A stretch of 64,000 bases of DNA from Arctopsyche grandis (lineage: Eukaryota; Arthropoda; Insecta; Trichoptera; Hydropsychidae). Location: positions 26,037,001 through 26,101,000 of the forward strand of contig NC_135362.1 in the NCBI RefSeq assembly GCF_051622035.1. The letters are read 5' to 3'. A program made the position numbers and the translations under genes. Shown here in pieces: positions 11,046 to 22,700 of the stretch (positions are counted from its first letter, which is position 1; each line of letters opens with the position of its first letter). A model generated the notes under the pieces. It was not told the origin of the DNA and made no database searches. It saw only the letters and a program-made list of their open reading frames with translations.

Positions 11046-11609
11046 TGTTATATATATATATATAAATATAATGTGAACAACCGTCTCGTTCTCCGACGAA
11101 AGGGTCTCTTAGAATGTATTCGTTGGGGGGGGGGGGGGGTGGCCTCATGTTGAGGGCTTTAATGGTCAAATTCCTTGACCTTTAAAGCGGGCTTTAAATA
11201 TATAAATATTATGTAAGGTAATGTATAGGCGTGCGCGCGTATTGAGAGTAAAAAGTCGAGTGCGCTCACTATACGCTCGCCGTTCACTCGCGTCGAAATG
11301 TGAATGAATGTGTGTGAGACTTTTCAGATGTGTGTATGTGTGTACGCATCCCACGCATCTGACGCTGACGTCACCCATTCTAACTCAGGCGCTCAATATC
11401 AGGAGCACATTCCAGACACTTCAAACCACCCCTCCCCCACTCACTTCCCCGCTACCCCGCGTCTTATCGACACGATCGGTCGTCACGCCACATCCCTATG
11501 CATAACGTACGTATGTTACTGGTATTCTGAAATTTATTTTTTTGAAATCTCCATACTTGACCACGCACTCACCTATGTACGTACCCACAAACATATGCAT
11601 TTTTATTAA
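11046..11609. other. Intergenic, GC-rich patch, no gene supported
   Basis: A 14-base G run lies near 11127-11140. From about 11225 to 11480 the DNA is GC- and CpG-richer (gcgtgcgcgcg, ctgacgtcacc, cacgatcggtcg) and could be a promoter or 5' UTR. No linked exon is visible. Confidence 0.3.
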
Positions 11610-11790
11610 GGCTGCTGACCAGACTTGCATATTTGTGACTCCAAGTCGATCGTTTCCTATCAGTTTGCCAATTTATCTGATTTAATTGTTGAAGCGGTTC
11701 CTTATCAAATTGTCAAAAACCATCCTATCCACTGTATCACCAGTATTTGAATATGATTTCAAAATGTATAACCTATAAGTTTATGTACAT
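11610..11790 (+). repeat. SINE family 1, 5'-truncated
   Basis: It starts at GCTGCTGACCAGACTTGCAT and runs through the body to ATGATTTCAAAATGTATAAC. The tRNA-like head and tail hairpin are absent. Confidence 0.75.
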
Positions 11791-12839
11791 ATGTACATAC
11801 AAGTATAATATCATAGAAGTTGCTCGGGGGCAACCCAAAAATGCAATCATGGGAAAATATAAAATTGGGTCCATCAGCTATGCTTGAAAAATTAATTTAA
11901 TTTATTTTATGCTGTTTTTATCTCACGAAGACGTATTTTACATCACAATTCGTACAAGTTTGGTTTATTTCCTTCTTTGAAAAATGTCTCCATAAACATT
12001 CTCAATGTGCTCAATACACTTCGAATGTACCCAAATTTGTTTCCTATATGTACATTTAAAAACTATCCTTTAGAATTTTTTAAATATGTCTTCATGAAGT
12101 TAAAACAATATGTGTAGATACATATGTATGTTAATCTATTATTAAAATTAAATAATAAGTTTTTTATATATTTTTTTCTAATTAGAGAAAAACACTTCAA
12201 GAACAAATATACGAACCCATTAATGAAATCGACTTTAATTCTAAATTACCGACTGAAAGCCGTTTCAGGAAATAGAATTGCGAAAGCAGGCGATTACCTT
12301 GCTTCGTCTAATCCAGCACTAATTCATCCCATAACCATCTTCATCTAGATTAAATGTCTTTAAAACTTCTACAAAATTCAAAGGCATAATTTTACCGCAC
12401 CTCATAAGCGCATTTATAAGGAAATTGTATGCTTTTTACTCACAACACATACATATCGTATATAAATGTATAAATATGTTCAAATACATTTGTCGTCTCT
12501 GGGCAATATTGAAAGATAATGAGGATGTTTTTCCTTAGAACGAAATACAAACATTTCCGTTGGCTGGATAACGTTTCCTGAACACCAAAGAGTGAATCCA
12601 CTTGAACTCTATGTATATTTTTAGGACTCTGAAAGAAAAGGGCTCTTAAAAAATAAAGGTGAAGTCTTGCACCCGAACGGAAGCACTCTTAATTTAAGAC
12701 TCGTATTGGAAATGGAATAAATTATAAGCACCTACATATATTATTTGTAAATCGTACGAAAATCCGAAAAACATTATAATTTATAAATTTTACATTATAT
12801 GGTTTGCCCATCGTGTGACGATTGATGGTATTGTAACGT
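11791..12839. other. AT-rich intergenic DNA, nothing recognised
   Basis: No frame with domain features and no repeat ends recognised. Confidence 0.35.
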
Positions 12840-12990
12840 GGAGATTACACTGAGCAACAAAAAATCACGTTTTTGAGTTAACAGATGGGAGACTAACCAA
12901 TCTTTACTAACTTTGACCCACTGAATTCGAATATGATAATGATTTTTGTTGGTTGGTGATCGTTTACGAGATATGACCGTTAAAAAAATG
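12840..12990 (+). repeat. Interspersed repeat E, copy 1
   Basis: ACTGAGCAACAAAAAATC...CCCACTGAATTCGAATATGA...GTTTACGAGATATGACCGTT has a diverged copy at 33712-33850 in WDR83 intron 4. No TIR or poly-A is seen. The repeat type is unknown. Confidence 0.6.
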
Positions 12991-13014
12991 CGATCGCCTA
13001 GATCGATGTTCGTC

Positions 13015-13180
13015 AACCGCTGATTGGCTGATCGCACGTTCACCAAGGTCTCAGCCAATCAGTAAGCCGTATGCAACAGCCAATAAGATCTCGCGACTCA
13101 TTGGCCAACAATGGCTCAAATGCTGGCTATTCGACGGGTCAATAATAAACTGCCACTACCACTGCCAATCCGCTACTTAT
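13015..13180. promoter_or_regulatory. Cluster of CCAAT boxes
   Basis: CCAAT/ATTGG cores occur at about 13022 (GATTGGCTG), 13053 (AGCCAATCAG), 13078 (AGCCAATAAG), 13101 (ATTGGCCAAC) and 13164 (TGCCAATCC), five within ~150 bp. CCAAT is the NF-Y core. Whether this is a working promoter, or a repeat with internal symmetry, is unknown, and no adjacent exon is identified. Confidence 0.25.
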
Positions 13181-13891
13181 GTATTACGGATTAGATATAT
13201 TTTAATATACATATTATACATTAAATACAAAGATTTTTATTTAAATACTCATTATTAAAGAGCGCACCAGAGTGCACCGTTCATTGTTCAATTGTTGTAA
13301 ATGCATTGTTAAAGGTTCGCCGAACCTTTTTTTTTGCACTCTAATTTTGTAAATAGAGCCAAACCGCCCCGATTCCTAGAAAAAGCATGTTAACTAACCT
13401 CTACTATATTTTGTTTATAAAATTAAGACAATATATCAAAAAAACCTAATTAAGAAATCACCAATTCTCTCCGTAAACTTTGATCATGAGTATGGCAAAG
13501 TGCTCAATCTGCCAAAGTGAGAGGGGGGCGAAAAGGGAAAAAGCGATCAGAACACTGTGGACAAATGTGCCAGTGTGGACTATAGACGTCACCGTGAACG
13601 AAGACGCAGTATTTTCAAACATGTCTATTACGATTATTTTTCACCATGGTAATGGCGGACGTCATTTCCACTTATATTGATGACCAAACGGAGCAAAGTT
13701 TGAAAATGATCGGATAAGAACCCAAACTTCGTCAGATAACAAAATCGATTCTGAACTAAGAAGAGGTTAGTAAAAATAATTGTCAACGTCATGTTATAGA
13801 CATCAAAACTTACAGTAATATTATTAAAGACCTTGCATTGAATTATATTGTAATAATATTATACATAAAGTAAAATAAGAAATAATTAAAA

Positions 13892-13950
<59 letters not shown>

Positions 13951-15835
13951 ACGTCCTTACAATGTTACAACACATTGCACGAATGCGACAGCATGCTCAG
14001 TTCTCGCTACATTGGATCGACTATAGGTCATATACATATGTACATACTGTTAGTATATAAAACAATATTTTCCGTTCGAACCAGTTAAAAATGACTTAAC
14101 TCGTTTCGGTTAAGGTAATCCAATTACTTTCGAGCGCAAACTCAAGCAATGTGCTGAAAATTTTTACGGCGTGAAAAATATTGGAGCGTATGCATAATTT
14201 AAAAATGTAATTTAGATTTCTCTGGCGATTTCATTCATCATTTTCCGCCATTAAAAACCTGGAGTAGATTTAAAAACAAATTTAATTTTGAAATTTTGCG
14301 ACGTATATTTTACTTCATTTATGTACATATACATATATGATATAGTATGTATACCTATATATTATTATAATCCATTAACTTTTGGCATATTTTTATAAAG
14401 ATTGTATATTAACGATAGTATCGATTTTTAGAATGTTGACTAAATTTTAATCGTATTGCAAAATCAGCACACCATTGTTGAGACTTTCCATTGTGGGTAT
14501 TTGAATTTAATTTTATATATTTTTTTCTGTCGAAAGGTAGATTCCATATTTAATTTTAATTATTTTTTTCATTATCCCTAAGGAGGGATTGCGAGGAAAC
14601 TTTTCCCGAAGAAAATCGATTCCAAAATGTATTGTTGTTTGAAAATAGCTCCTGGTTGGCGGAGAAAGCGTCTGTTTTTGAATTCAAATCTTAAAATTAC
14701 ACAATAGTGTCTGTGCTTACAAAAGAAGATTAATCCTAAGTGAATGGAGATCTTTTTCAGACCTCAAATTAAACGGTGTAATAATGAAAACCATTCGTTA
14801 TCAGGAAAACAATGAGCGATGTATCAAATACTACATATATTTGATATACATTTGTACGAATATGTATGTAGTTAGCTTCCGATTTAAAACTCAGCACATT
14901 TCCAATTAACCCTTTTAAACGGAAAAAAAATATATTATGGCCAGTACACTATCTCAATAAATATTTTTCAATAGAAAATACTCAATATAAAATAGTATTA
15001 ACAGTGGAAAAAAATCCTAAATAAAAATACGTACTTTTGACTTTTGATTTGAACTGGACGACTACTTAGAGAAATTTTAAATCTGAAAAGTACTTCAACT
15101 GAAAGATAAAATATCCGACTATAGATTCCAATATTCATTTTGAACAGGAAATTGACAGATTTTGAGACATCGACCGAACAACACCAAGATATAGAAAAAT
15201 CGCGCGATTTAAAAAACACATATACGTACATATCTCCGAATCTCGAGCCAATCAACATTTTTTATTACCAGATACGTGTTCACTGGGCATAGATCTATAA
15301 GAAAAGTCATATCTCGTCTCTGAACCATTTTTCGTGTCGAACAGTGTAATCTCTCAGTGCTGAGAGTACACGCCGTATATAAATATGTTACGTGCTTCAT
15401 TTTGAGCCGACTGGTCAACGGATCAACATTAAACTACCTTAAAAACATTTTACGGATTAACGGATCAACATTAAACTACCTTACTCACTGCGTCTTTTAT
15501 TTTGATCTATGGAATTTTTTCTTCACGTCCACGCTACATTATATGTATGTACATATATAGGTATAGATATAATATACAACATACTAGTGGCTTCGCTCGG
15601 TATTTGTAATATTACCCGCTTAAACATAGCTAATGTAATAGTAAACATTTTATTAAATTTATTTGAATAGTTTTATTTTATTTAAATTTATTTTAATGGT
15701 TTTATTTTATTTAAATTTATCTGAATATTCATTTGTTTTTTTATTAAATTTAACGTTCTCAAACCTTAAATACTTACATACAAATTCTCTTTCGAAATTA
15801 TACATTACATATAGATGAGTATAATCTAAATACAT
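13181..15835. other. Intergenic AT-rich DNA
   Basis: No gene supported. It holds a (TA)n run at 13902-13947 after an A run, and an ACTAGTGGCTTCGCTCGGTA repeat-end word at about 15583. A 20-base direct repeat, AACGGATCAACATTAAACTA, starts at 15418 and again at 15459. Confidence 0.4.
13902..13947. repeat. (TA)n microsatellite
   Basis: Pure TA run following a poly-A stretch. Confidence 0.95.
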
Positions 15836-16182
15836 ACCGCTGGTCAGACTTTGATATTTGTGAGTATCGTTTCTTATCAGAGTTTGCCCATTTTATCTGA
15901 TCATTGTTGAAACGGTTCCTCAAAATTGGCAAAAAAATCATCCTACCTGTTGCCACAAATCTTATGTATTTAATCTATGTACAATTTGTAAAAATTATGT
16001 TCAATCTAAAATCCATGGATGTCTCAATGGATTAATTAATTCATTCATTAATTCGTTGTTAAATTCGTGTTCTGCAGCTTCTCGAAATACAGTGATTTAT
16101 GTAATAAAAATGCTGCATTGTTTGTAATTAATTGTCTAGGAAGGCGCATTCGGGTCTTCCTGTAGAGCCTTCCTGGTATATA
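15836..16182 (+). repeat. SINE family 1, 5'-truncated, with tail hairpin
   Basis: Body from CCGCTGGTCAGACTTTGATA through the tail (GTAATAAAAATGCTGCATTG) to the diverged hairpin CTAGGAAGGCGCATTCGGG...GAGCCTTCCTGGTATATA. A (TA)n run (16211-16271) follows. Confidence 0.8.
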
Positions 16183-16204
16183 TCTATGTAAGATAAATAA
16201 ATAA

Positions 16205-16210
<6 letters not shown>

Positions 16211-16271
<61 letters not shown>
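16211..16271. repeat. (TA)n microsatellite
   Basis: Pure TA run ~25 bp after the SINE tail. Confidence 0.95.
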
Positions 16272-16275
<4 letters not shown>

Positions 16276-16735
16276 GTCATGTCCCATCGCACCATGTCGC
16301 GGCAATATGCACGCAATCTATGAAATTTTAGTACCGCCAAAAATCAACCACAATTCCGCTTCACGTAAACGCGGACAGATTCAATATTTTTCTATATATA
16401 TAAATTAGTCCAAGACTGTTATACTTTTGCATAATTTCTACAAAAGTTTCAAAACTTGCAAGCGAAAGCGCCATTAATGATATTAAGTTTGAAAATTTCT
16501 AGCAAATCCTCACGGCGTATAACCACCAGTGATTTTCAACTTTTGTCGTTTGAGTTTTACGACCGAGAAAGCTACTCGCATATACATTATAATGTAATAT
16601 TATTTGTATGTAAATTTCTTCGCTTTTAATTTACATATATAGAACCATTTTATTCAGAGCAACAGGTGGTTCGTTTTCTGCTTATGAATTTTCTATCTAT
16701 TCCAAAAATTGAATTATTATTTTTGTTTATTTCAG

Positions 16736-19700
16736 ATACGTCAGTTGGACTGCTTATATTATGCGATATCACAAAAGTGGACCAGCCGAACCGCTCCCGC
16801 TTCCTGGAGTACCATTTTCTCACTACTACGCCCAGGAAAATTCAGACGAAGGCATCATCATGGAAACCGATGTGACTGTTAAAGAGGTAAGCTGTCAAAG
16901 ATTTCACTACCCGTATTTATGCATGGTTGCCTTTGAAATACAAATATCACATATCTATTATTAAAGCAAGTTCAACGATACTCATATGAGGCATCTACAC
17001 GCTCGAGTGTTCAGACCCGCACATTCGCCGAAGTATTCGCCGAACCCTCCGAGTTCGGATAGTTCACTGCATGCGGAGACACATGTCTCAAGTAGGGTTT
17101 CTGGACTTGACTTGACCCGGCCGGGTAATGATTTAAAACCCGGATTCGGGATCTGGGATTCAAAACCCGCCGGATCCAGATATTTAAAATTTCAAGTAGT
17201 AACGTAAAAATTTAAAATGATTTTCAGTCGATACATTGAAAATATCCAAATATGTATGTGTATTTATAGATTCTGCGTGTACATGATTCATTTATGATCT
17301 TATTTGTTCGAGAATAGTGATTTTACGACTTGTGAGTTCTTAGAAAACTGCGAACGATGGAACGGATTTCGCAAATACTGAAAATAAATACCAAAACGAT
17401 ACGGCGTACTGACATTTGAGTAAATTTAGAATTTCACCCATATACATAGATACATACATAAGTATAGTGTACATATTTTTAGAATTTTGCCTTAGACTAC
17501 TCTAAGACTTCAGAGTGTAAATATCGTTTCAACATTATCATCATCATATTGACCTGTATTTATTTATTAATCGATTTTAACTTCAGTAAACAAATAGCCT
17601 GATTAAAATTTGTTATTAATTTTTATAACATACAATATTTCATTATTTTTTACTGTCGACATTTCACATTACATTACATAATTTTTTTTTTAAATGATTT
17701 TGGACCCGGATCTGTCGGGTTTTGAAAACCCGGGTTTTTAGAAACCCTAGTCTCATGTCACATTTCTCAAACTCGATTTATTTGAATCATAGTAATCAAT
17801 CATTCGATATGTTATCTCATATGTATGTGATGTTATACGATCTGAACCCGTGCTTAGCTGCACGATTCGCAATAAAATCCAACGAATAAAATGTTTATTT
17901 CCTTTGTATTGTATAGAGCACACACACTCGACAAGAAATGGTTTGTTTGTATAACCCAAAAGTCAACCCGGAAAGAATTCCGGTCGCGCTCTACGATCCG
18001 CAATATTTTTCAGACGAAACTGGTGAATGTGCGAAAAAAATACAAGGGATATAACCAGTTACTTTTACGTCACTGTGACATTTGCGAAAATACGACATAA
18101 TATTTGAGAAAAATATGTTTTCGTGTTATTTATGTAACCACTTGAAAAATCAGATATGTAAGCTTGAATTATATAATTGAAATTATGAAAATATGTACAT
18201 ATGGGTCTACGTGACGAGCCAGAATGTTAAATTACAGAAAACACAAATATCGGAAGGCAAAGATCGAAAATCGAAAGATCTTAAGTTGAAAGATCAAAAA
18301 AAAGGGTGCATGGTAAACGGTACATACTCACGTACATACTCACTTAATTTGCGCGAGCAGGGTACAACAGGAACAAGAGGAACAGGCTTTTCCTCCCGTA
18401 TTCTGCGCGCGCACATTAATATATATGTATATGGTAAAGTAGTCTAGCATATTTTGGATAGGTTTGATTTAGATTTTTTATAGTTCATATTTTATATTCA
18501 CAATACTTCTTTGGTATATTCTAATAGCTATTGATTCGGTGATCATAGTCTATTTTATACATTACTAGTGGTGCTACCCGGCTTCGCTCGGTTCCACTTT
18601 TGATATAATAAAAGTAACTTGAAATGGAAATGCAGTCTAGTAGCGTGAATACCGACGAACATTGAAAAAAATATTCATTTATTTTTTTATCAAATTTATT
18701 TATATTTACTATTAGATTCGCCATTTATATTACAAATACTGAGAGAAGCCGGGTAAAACAACTATTATATTATATATGTATGTATGTATATTGTTTTTAA
18801 CTCAAGACACCTGGAAGGCGACGAGCTAAAGAAAAACTATGCATGAATAAATTTGATTTAATTAATACTTCAAGTATCATCGTCTAATTTATTAAATGAA
18901 AATCGTCTAATTTCTCAAAAATGAACACTTCGAGATCAGGTGATCAGCGCTAGTAAACCAGTGGTCGACGAGCGCCAATCACCTTTGCTCTACTTTACAA
19001 TATTGTATAAATATAATGGTGCTAGTATAGTATGCGGTCTACCTTAGCATGCGATCTACCTTTGAATTGCAGTCGACTATTTTTTTATTTGTATCGTAGC
19101 AACAAAAACATATCTCAGCAGCCAACACCTATTTATTTAAGGGTCAGGATAGATTAGGTTAAGTTAAGGTTGGCCCTATTAATTTAAGATTTGGTTAAGA
19201 GATATGTGTATATATATAATTTTTGTATAACTATAAATGTAATTTTTGTTTTTTAAAGGGCCAACCTTAACTTAACCTAACTTATCCTGACCCTTAAATA
19301 AATAGGTGTTGGCTGCTAAGATATCTTTTTTTTTAGTTTTATTTCATCAATATTTTCACAAAAAAAAACATATCTTAGCAGCCAACACCTATTTATTTAA
19401 GAGTCAGGATAGTCTAGGGTTAAGGTTGGCCCTATTCATTTAATATTAGGTTGTTAGGGTCGGTATTATTCAGTCTCAGTGTCACACGCGGGAACTGAGA
19501 CAGTGAGATCGCATATTAAAGTAAAAACGTGAAGGTAGATCGCATACTAAAGTAGATATGTGCAGGTAGACCGCATACTAAACTAGCACCAATATAATTG
19601 TATTTGGAATCTAAAAATGGATTTTCCAGTAATAAAAATAGATAAATAAATTAAGTAACTGATCGTCCATTCACCCTACATGTTGAGAATTGTATTTGAT

Positions 19701-22700
19701 GGCATTCACAACTCTATTTCACAAAAATTGATTGAAAAAAGTCGATGAAGTACTCCTCCGCTATACTTCAACCGTTGGTTACAATAAAAAATAATCCAAA
19801 GAAATAAAAAGGCGTGGTTTTCTACTGAAATGCGGAAACTAGCGTGTCGTTGGTGAAATTGCATCGCGATCCGTTGCTGCAAAGTACTGACACGTGCGAT
19901 TCCAGACACATAAAAAAAATAAAAACCGAACACGTCAAAAGCAGTCGAATAGTGTTTTTATTGAAGCGACTGTAGAAATTGTATAATATGTATGTACCCA
20001 CTTAAAAGTTTGTATGCTCGAATCGTATGAAATGAACTTAAGTACTGTTTCAATACATTAGTTCCAGTCTCTAGCATACAAATATGTAGGTAGAAAATGT
20101 GTACCAATCATAAACATATTTATTTAATCGAATAGTATCCGGAGTAAGCAAATTAGCTTTCAAATGGATCTAAGTCTATAAAAAAATAGAGTTGAAGAAT
20201 TTTGTATTATATAAAAAATGGTTGCTTATATGTAAAACGTGCATGTGTATTTACTTTTAAACAATAAGACAAAGCTAAACGACAACCACACGTGCTATAA
20301 AGTAGCAACACACACTTTTCATTACCACTTCGGTAACCATATTGTGACTAATAGCCAACAGTGTGGCTTAACCGCTTAGCTGCCCAAAGCGCCTTAAGGC
20401 GCAAACAGCCGTATCTATTACACGCTCAGCGCGTCGGCTGGGCGTCTAAGCGGTTAATGGTAGCGTATGTGTTTAGAGCACCAAGTGATCAGTGGGTTCG
20501 ATCCGCTATACTGCTGGTTAGATTTGGGGGTATTTGTGACTCCAAACCAATCGTTTCTTATCATAGTCTGCCAATTCTATCTGATCATTGTTGAAATGGT
20601 TCCTCAAAATTGGCAAAAAATCATCTTTCCTGTTGTCACAAAATCTTCTGTATTTATTGTATGTACAATTTGTAAAAATTATGTACAAATCTAAAATCCA
20701 TAGATGGCATATATGTACATACATAGGTCCTTTTTCGTTGAGTATTTCTGCCTATATGTATGTATATATGCATATGTACTCTTCTGGCACCTGCCAATAG
20801 AAAAACGTCCACTTATTCAAAGGTTTCCACTTGTCCAGACATTTATGGTATACATTTTACCACACCATTTCAAATCCTCCCCCTATTTTTGTGGATCGCC
20901 TCTTGACGAAAATGCAAATAAAGTAACCTACAAAAACTTTGTTTTTACAATTCCCTATAAAAAAGTTGTATCTACATAATTCTATTTTTGAAGATTTACC
21001 ATGCAAGCCCACAGCATAGCTTGGTAGTTGCGTTAATGCTTAGCACCGAGAGGTTGCCGGGTTCAATCCCGTGGGTTGATCTCGATTGAAAATAATTTAT
21101 TCCGAGAATTATATGTAGTGCCGCTGGTCAGACTTGGATAGTTGTGACTCCAAGTCGACTCCAAGTCAATTGTTTCCTATCAGAGTTTGTCAATGCATCT
21201 GAATTCATTGTTGAAAGGATTCCTTATCAAATCGGTAAAAACCATCTTGGCCACTATTTGAATATGATTTCAAAAAATTGTATACACATTTACAAATTAA
21301 ATACCACAAATTCCACTCAGGGACAACCCGTAATGACATCATGACAAATAAAAAAATAAAGATAAAGTTTCATTTTCACTACTGGCGATTTCATTTTACA
21401 TGCGATTTCATTTTACGGCGACTTTTTACTGGCGATTTCATTTTACGTTTCCGTCGTGCAATTGTAATATTTTTGACTGGAAAAATATATTATGGTCGTG
21501 CGTTCACCGATGATGTCGTTATTACTACCAATTTCGTCGTTAATTTTGTGAATTACATACATATGTTGAGCTGATAATTCTCACGCATAATAAAACATCT
21601 TATATTTTATTTCAATCAAAACGACGAATATACTAATACAGATACAATACAATAATACAATTAATACAAACATAATCCACAGTGATATCTATGGAGAAGT
21701 TTTTGCAGAATTATATTATTGAAATTGGCGAACCTCAAGACGATGAATAACTTGAGATTTGCAAGAGAGATTGGAAAGGAAATGCCAATTTACAGGAACC
21801 GTTTCAATGAAAATCAGAAAAATTGGCAAACTCTGAAAGGAAACGATCAACCTGGAGTCACAAACCAAGGTCTGGCCTATATTGTATGCGTATAGCTCAG
21901 AATATAGAAGAATAGAGTTACAAAAGTTTGTCGAAAAGTCTTCGTTTACATTATGAAAAAACAAATGCATAGTTCCAATTATTATTCTCAAAGTAGAAAG
22001 TTTAAACACAGTTTAGGCTTGATAATATGTAAATTTTACGTATTAGACGAGCATCCAATTCTGTCCGGAATAAAAAAGTCACCAAAACTTACTTACATAG
22101 CATCCCCACTACCTGAAATTAGCATCTTTGGAATTGAGATAGAGGCAATCGGACACGATGCTACAATTACTAAAGCATTGTCTAACTTGTAAATACGAGA
22201 TCTGCATACATTAGCACACCGGAGCCTTCCGTGACCTGACTTGTAGATTAGAGGCGGGGACCCGAACCATTTTAAACCTCAAGTCCTTCCTCGGAAACCG
22301 TCCCTTTTGATTACTCTCGCGAAAATATATATATGCATGTGTAAGTGTGTACTATGCATGTCCCGAGATTGGATTGTTCCATTGCACTCCGACATTTCGC
22401 GGGTTTATATTTGTTTGTTTTTATTAGGCGAGGAAAAAGACGTGTCACACGGCACGTGTCGGAAGTAGGGAATTCGCAAACTAGATAGCGTACGCATGCC
22501 TAGAATAACAAATGGGATGTTTGTGGTGTGATCTAAAAATACTGTGAATACAAATTTAGATGTGTGTTAAATGTATATGTACATAAGACTTAGTTTTCAA
22601 TCCCAGAAGAGTGCACGTATATATGATTAAGTTGGCATTCTTGGGTCGAGTGTATGTTTAAGTTGGTGTTCTGCGTAACACCGCGACTAAACGACAGTTC

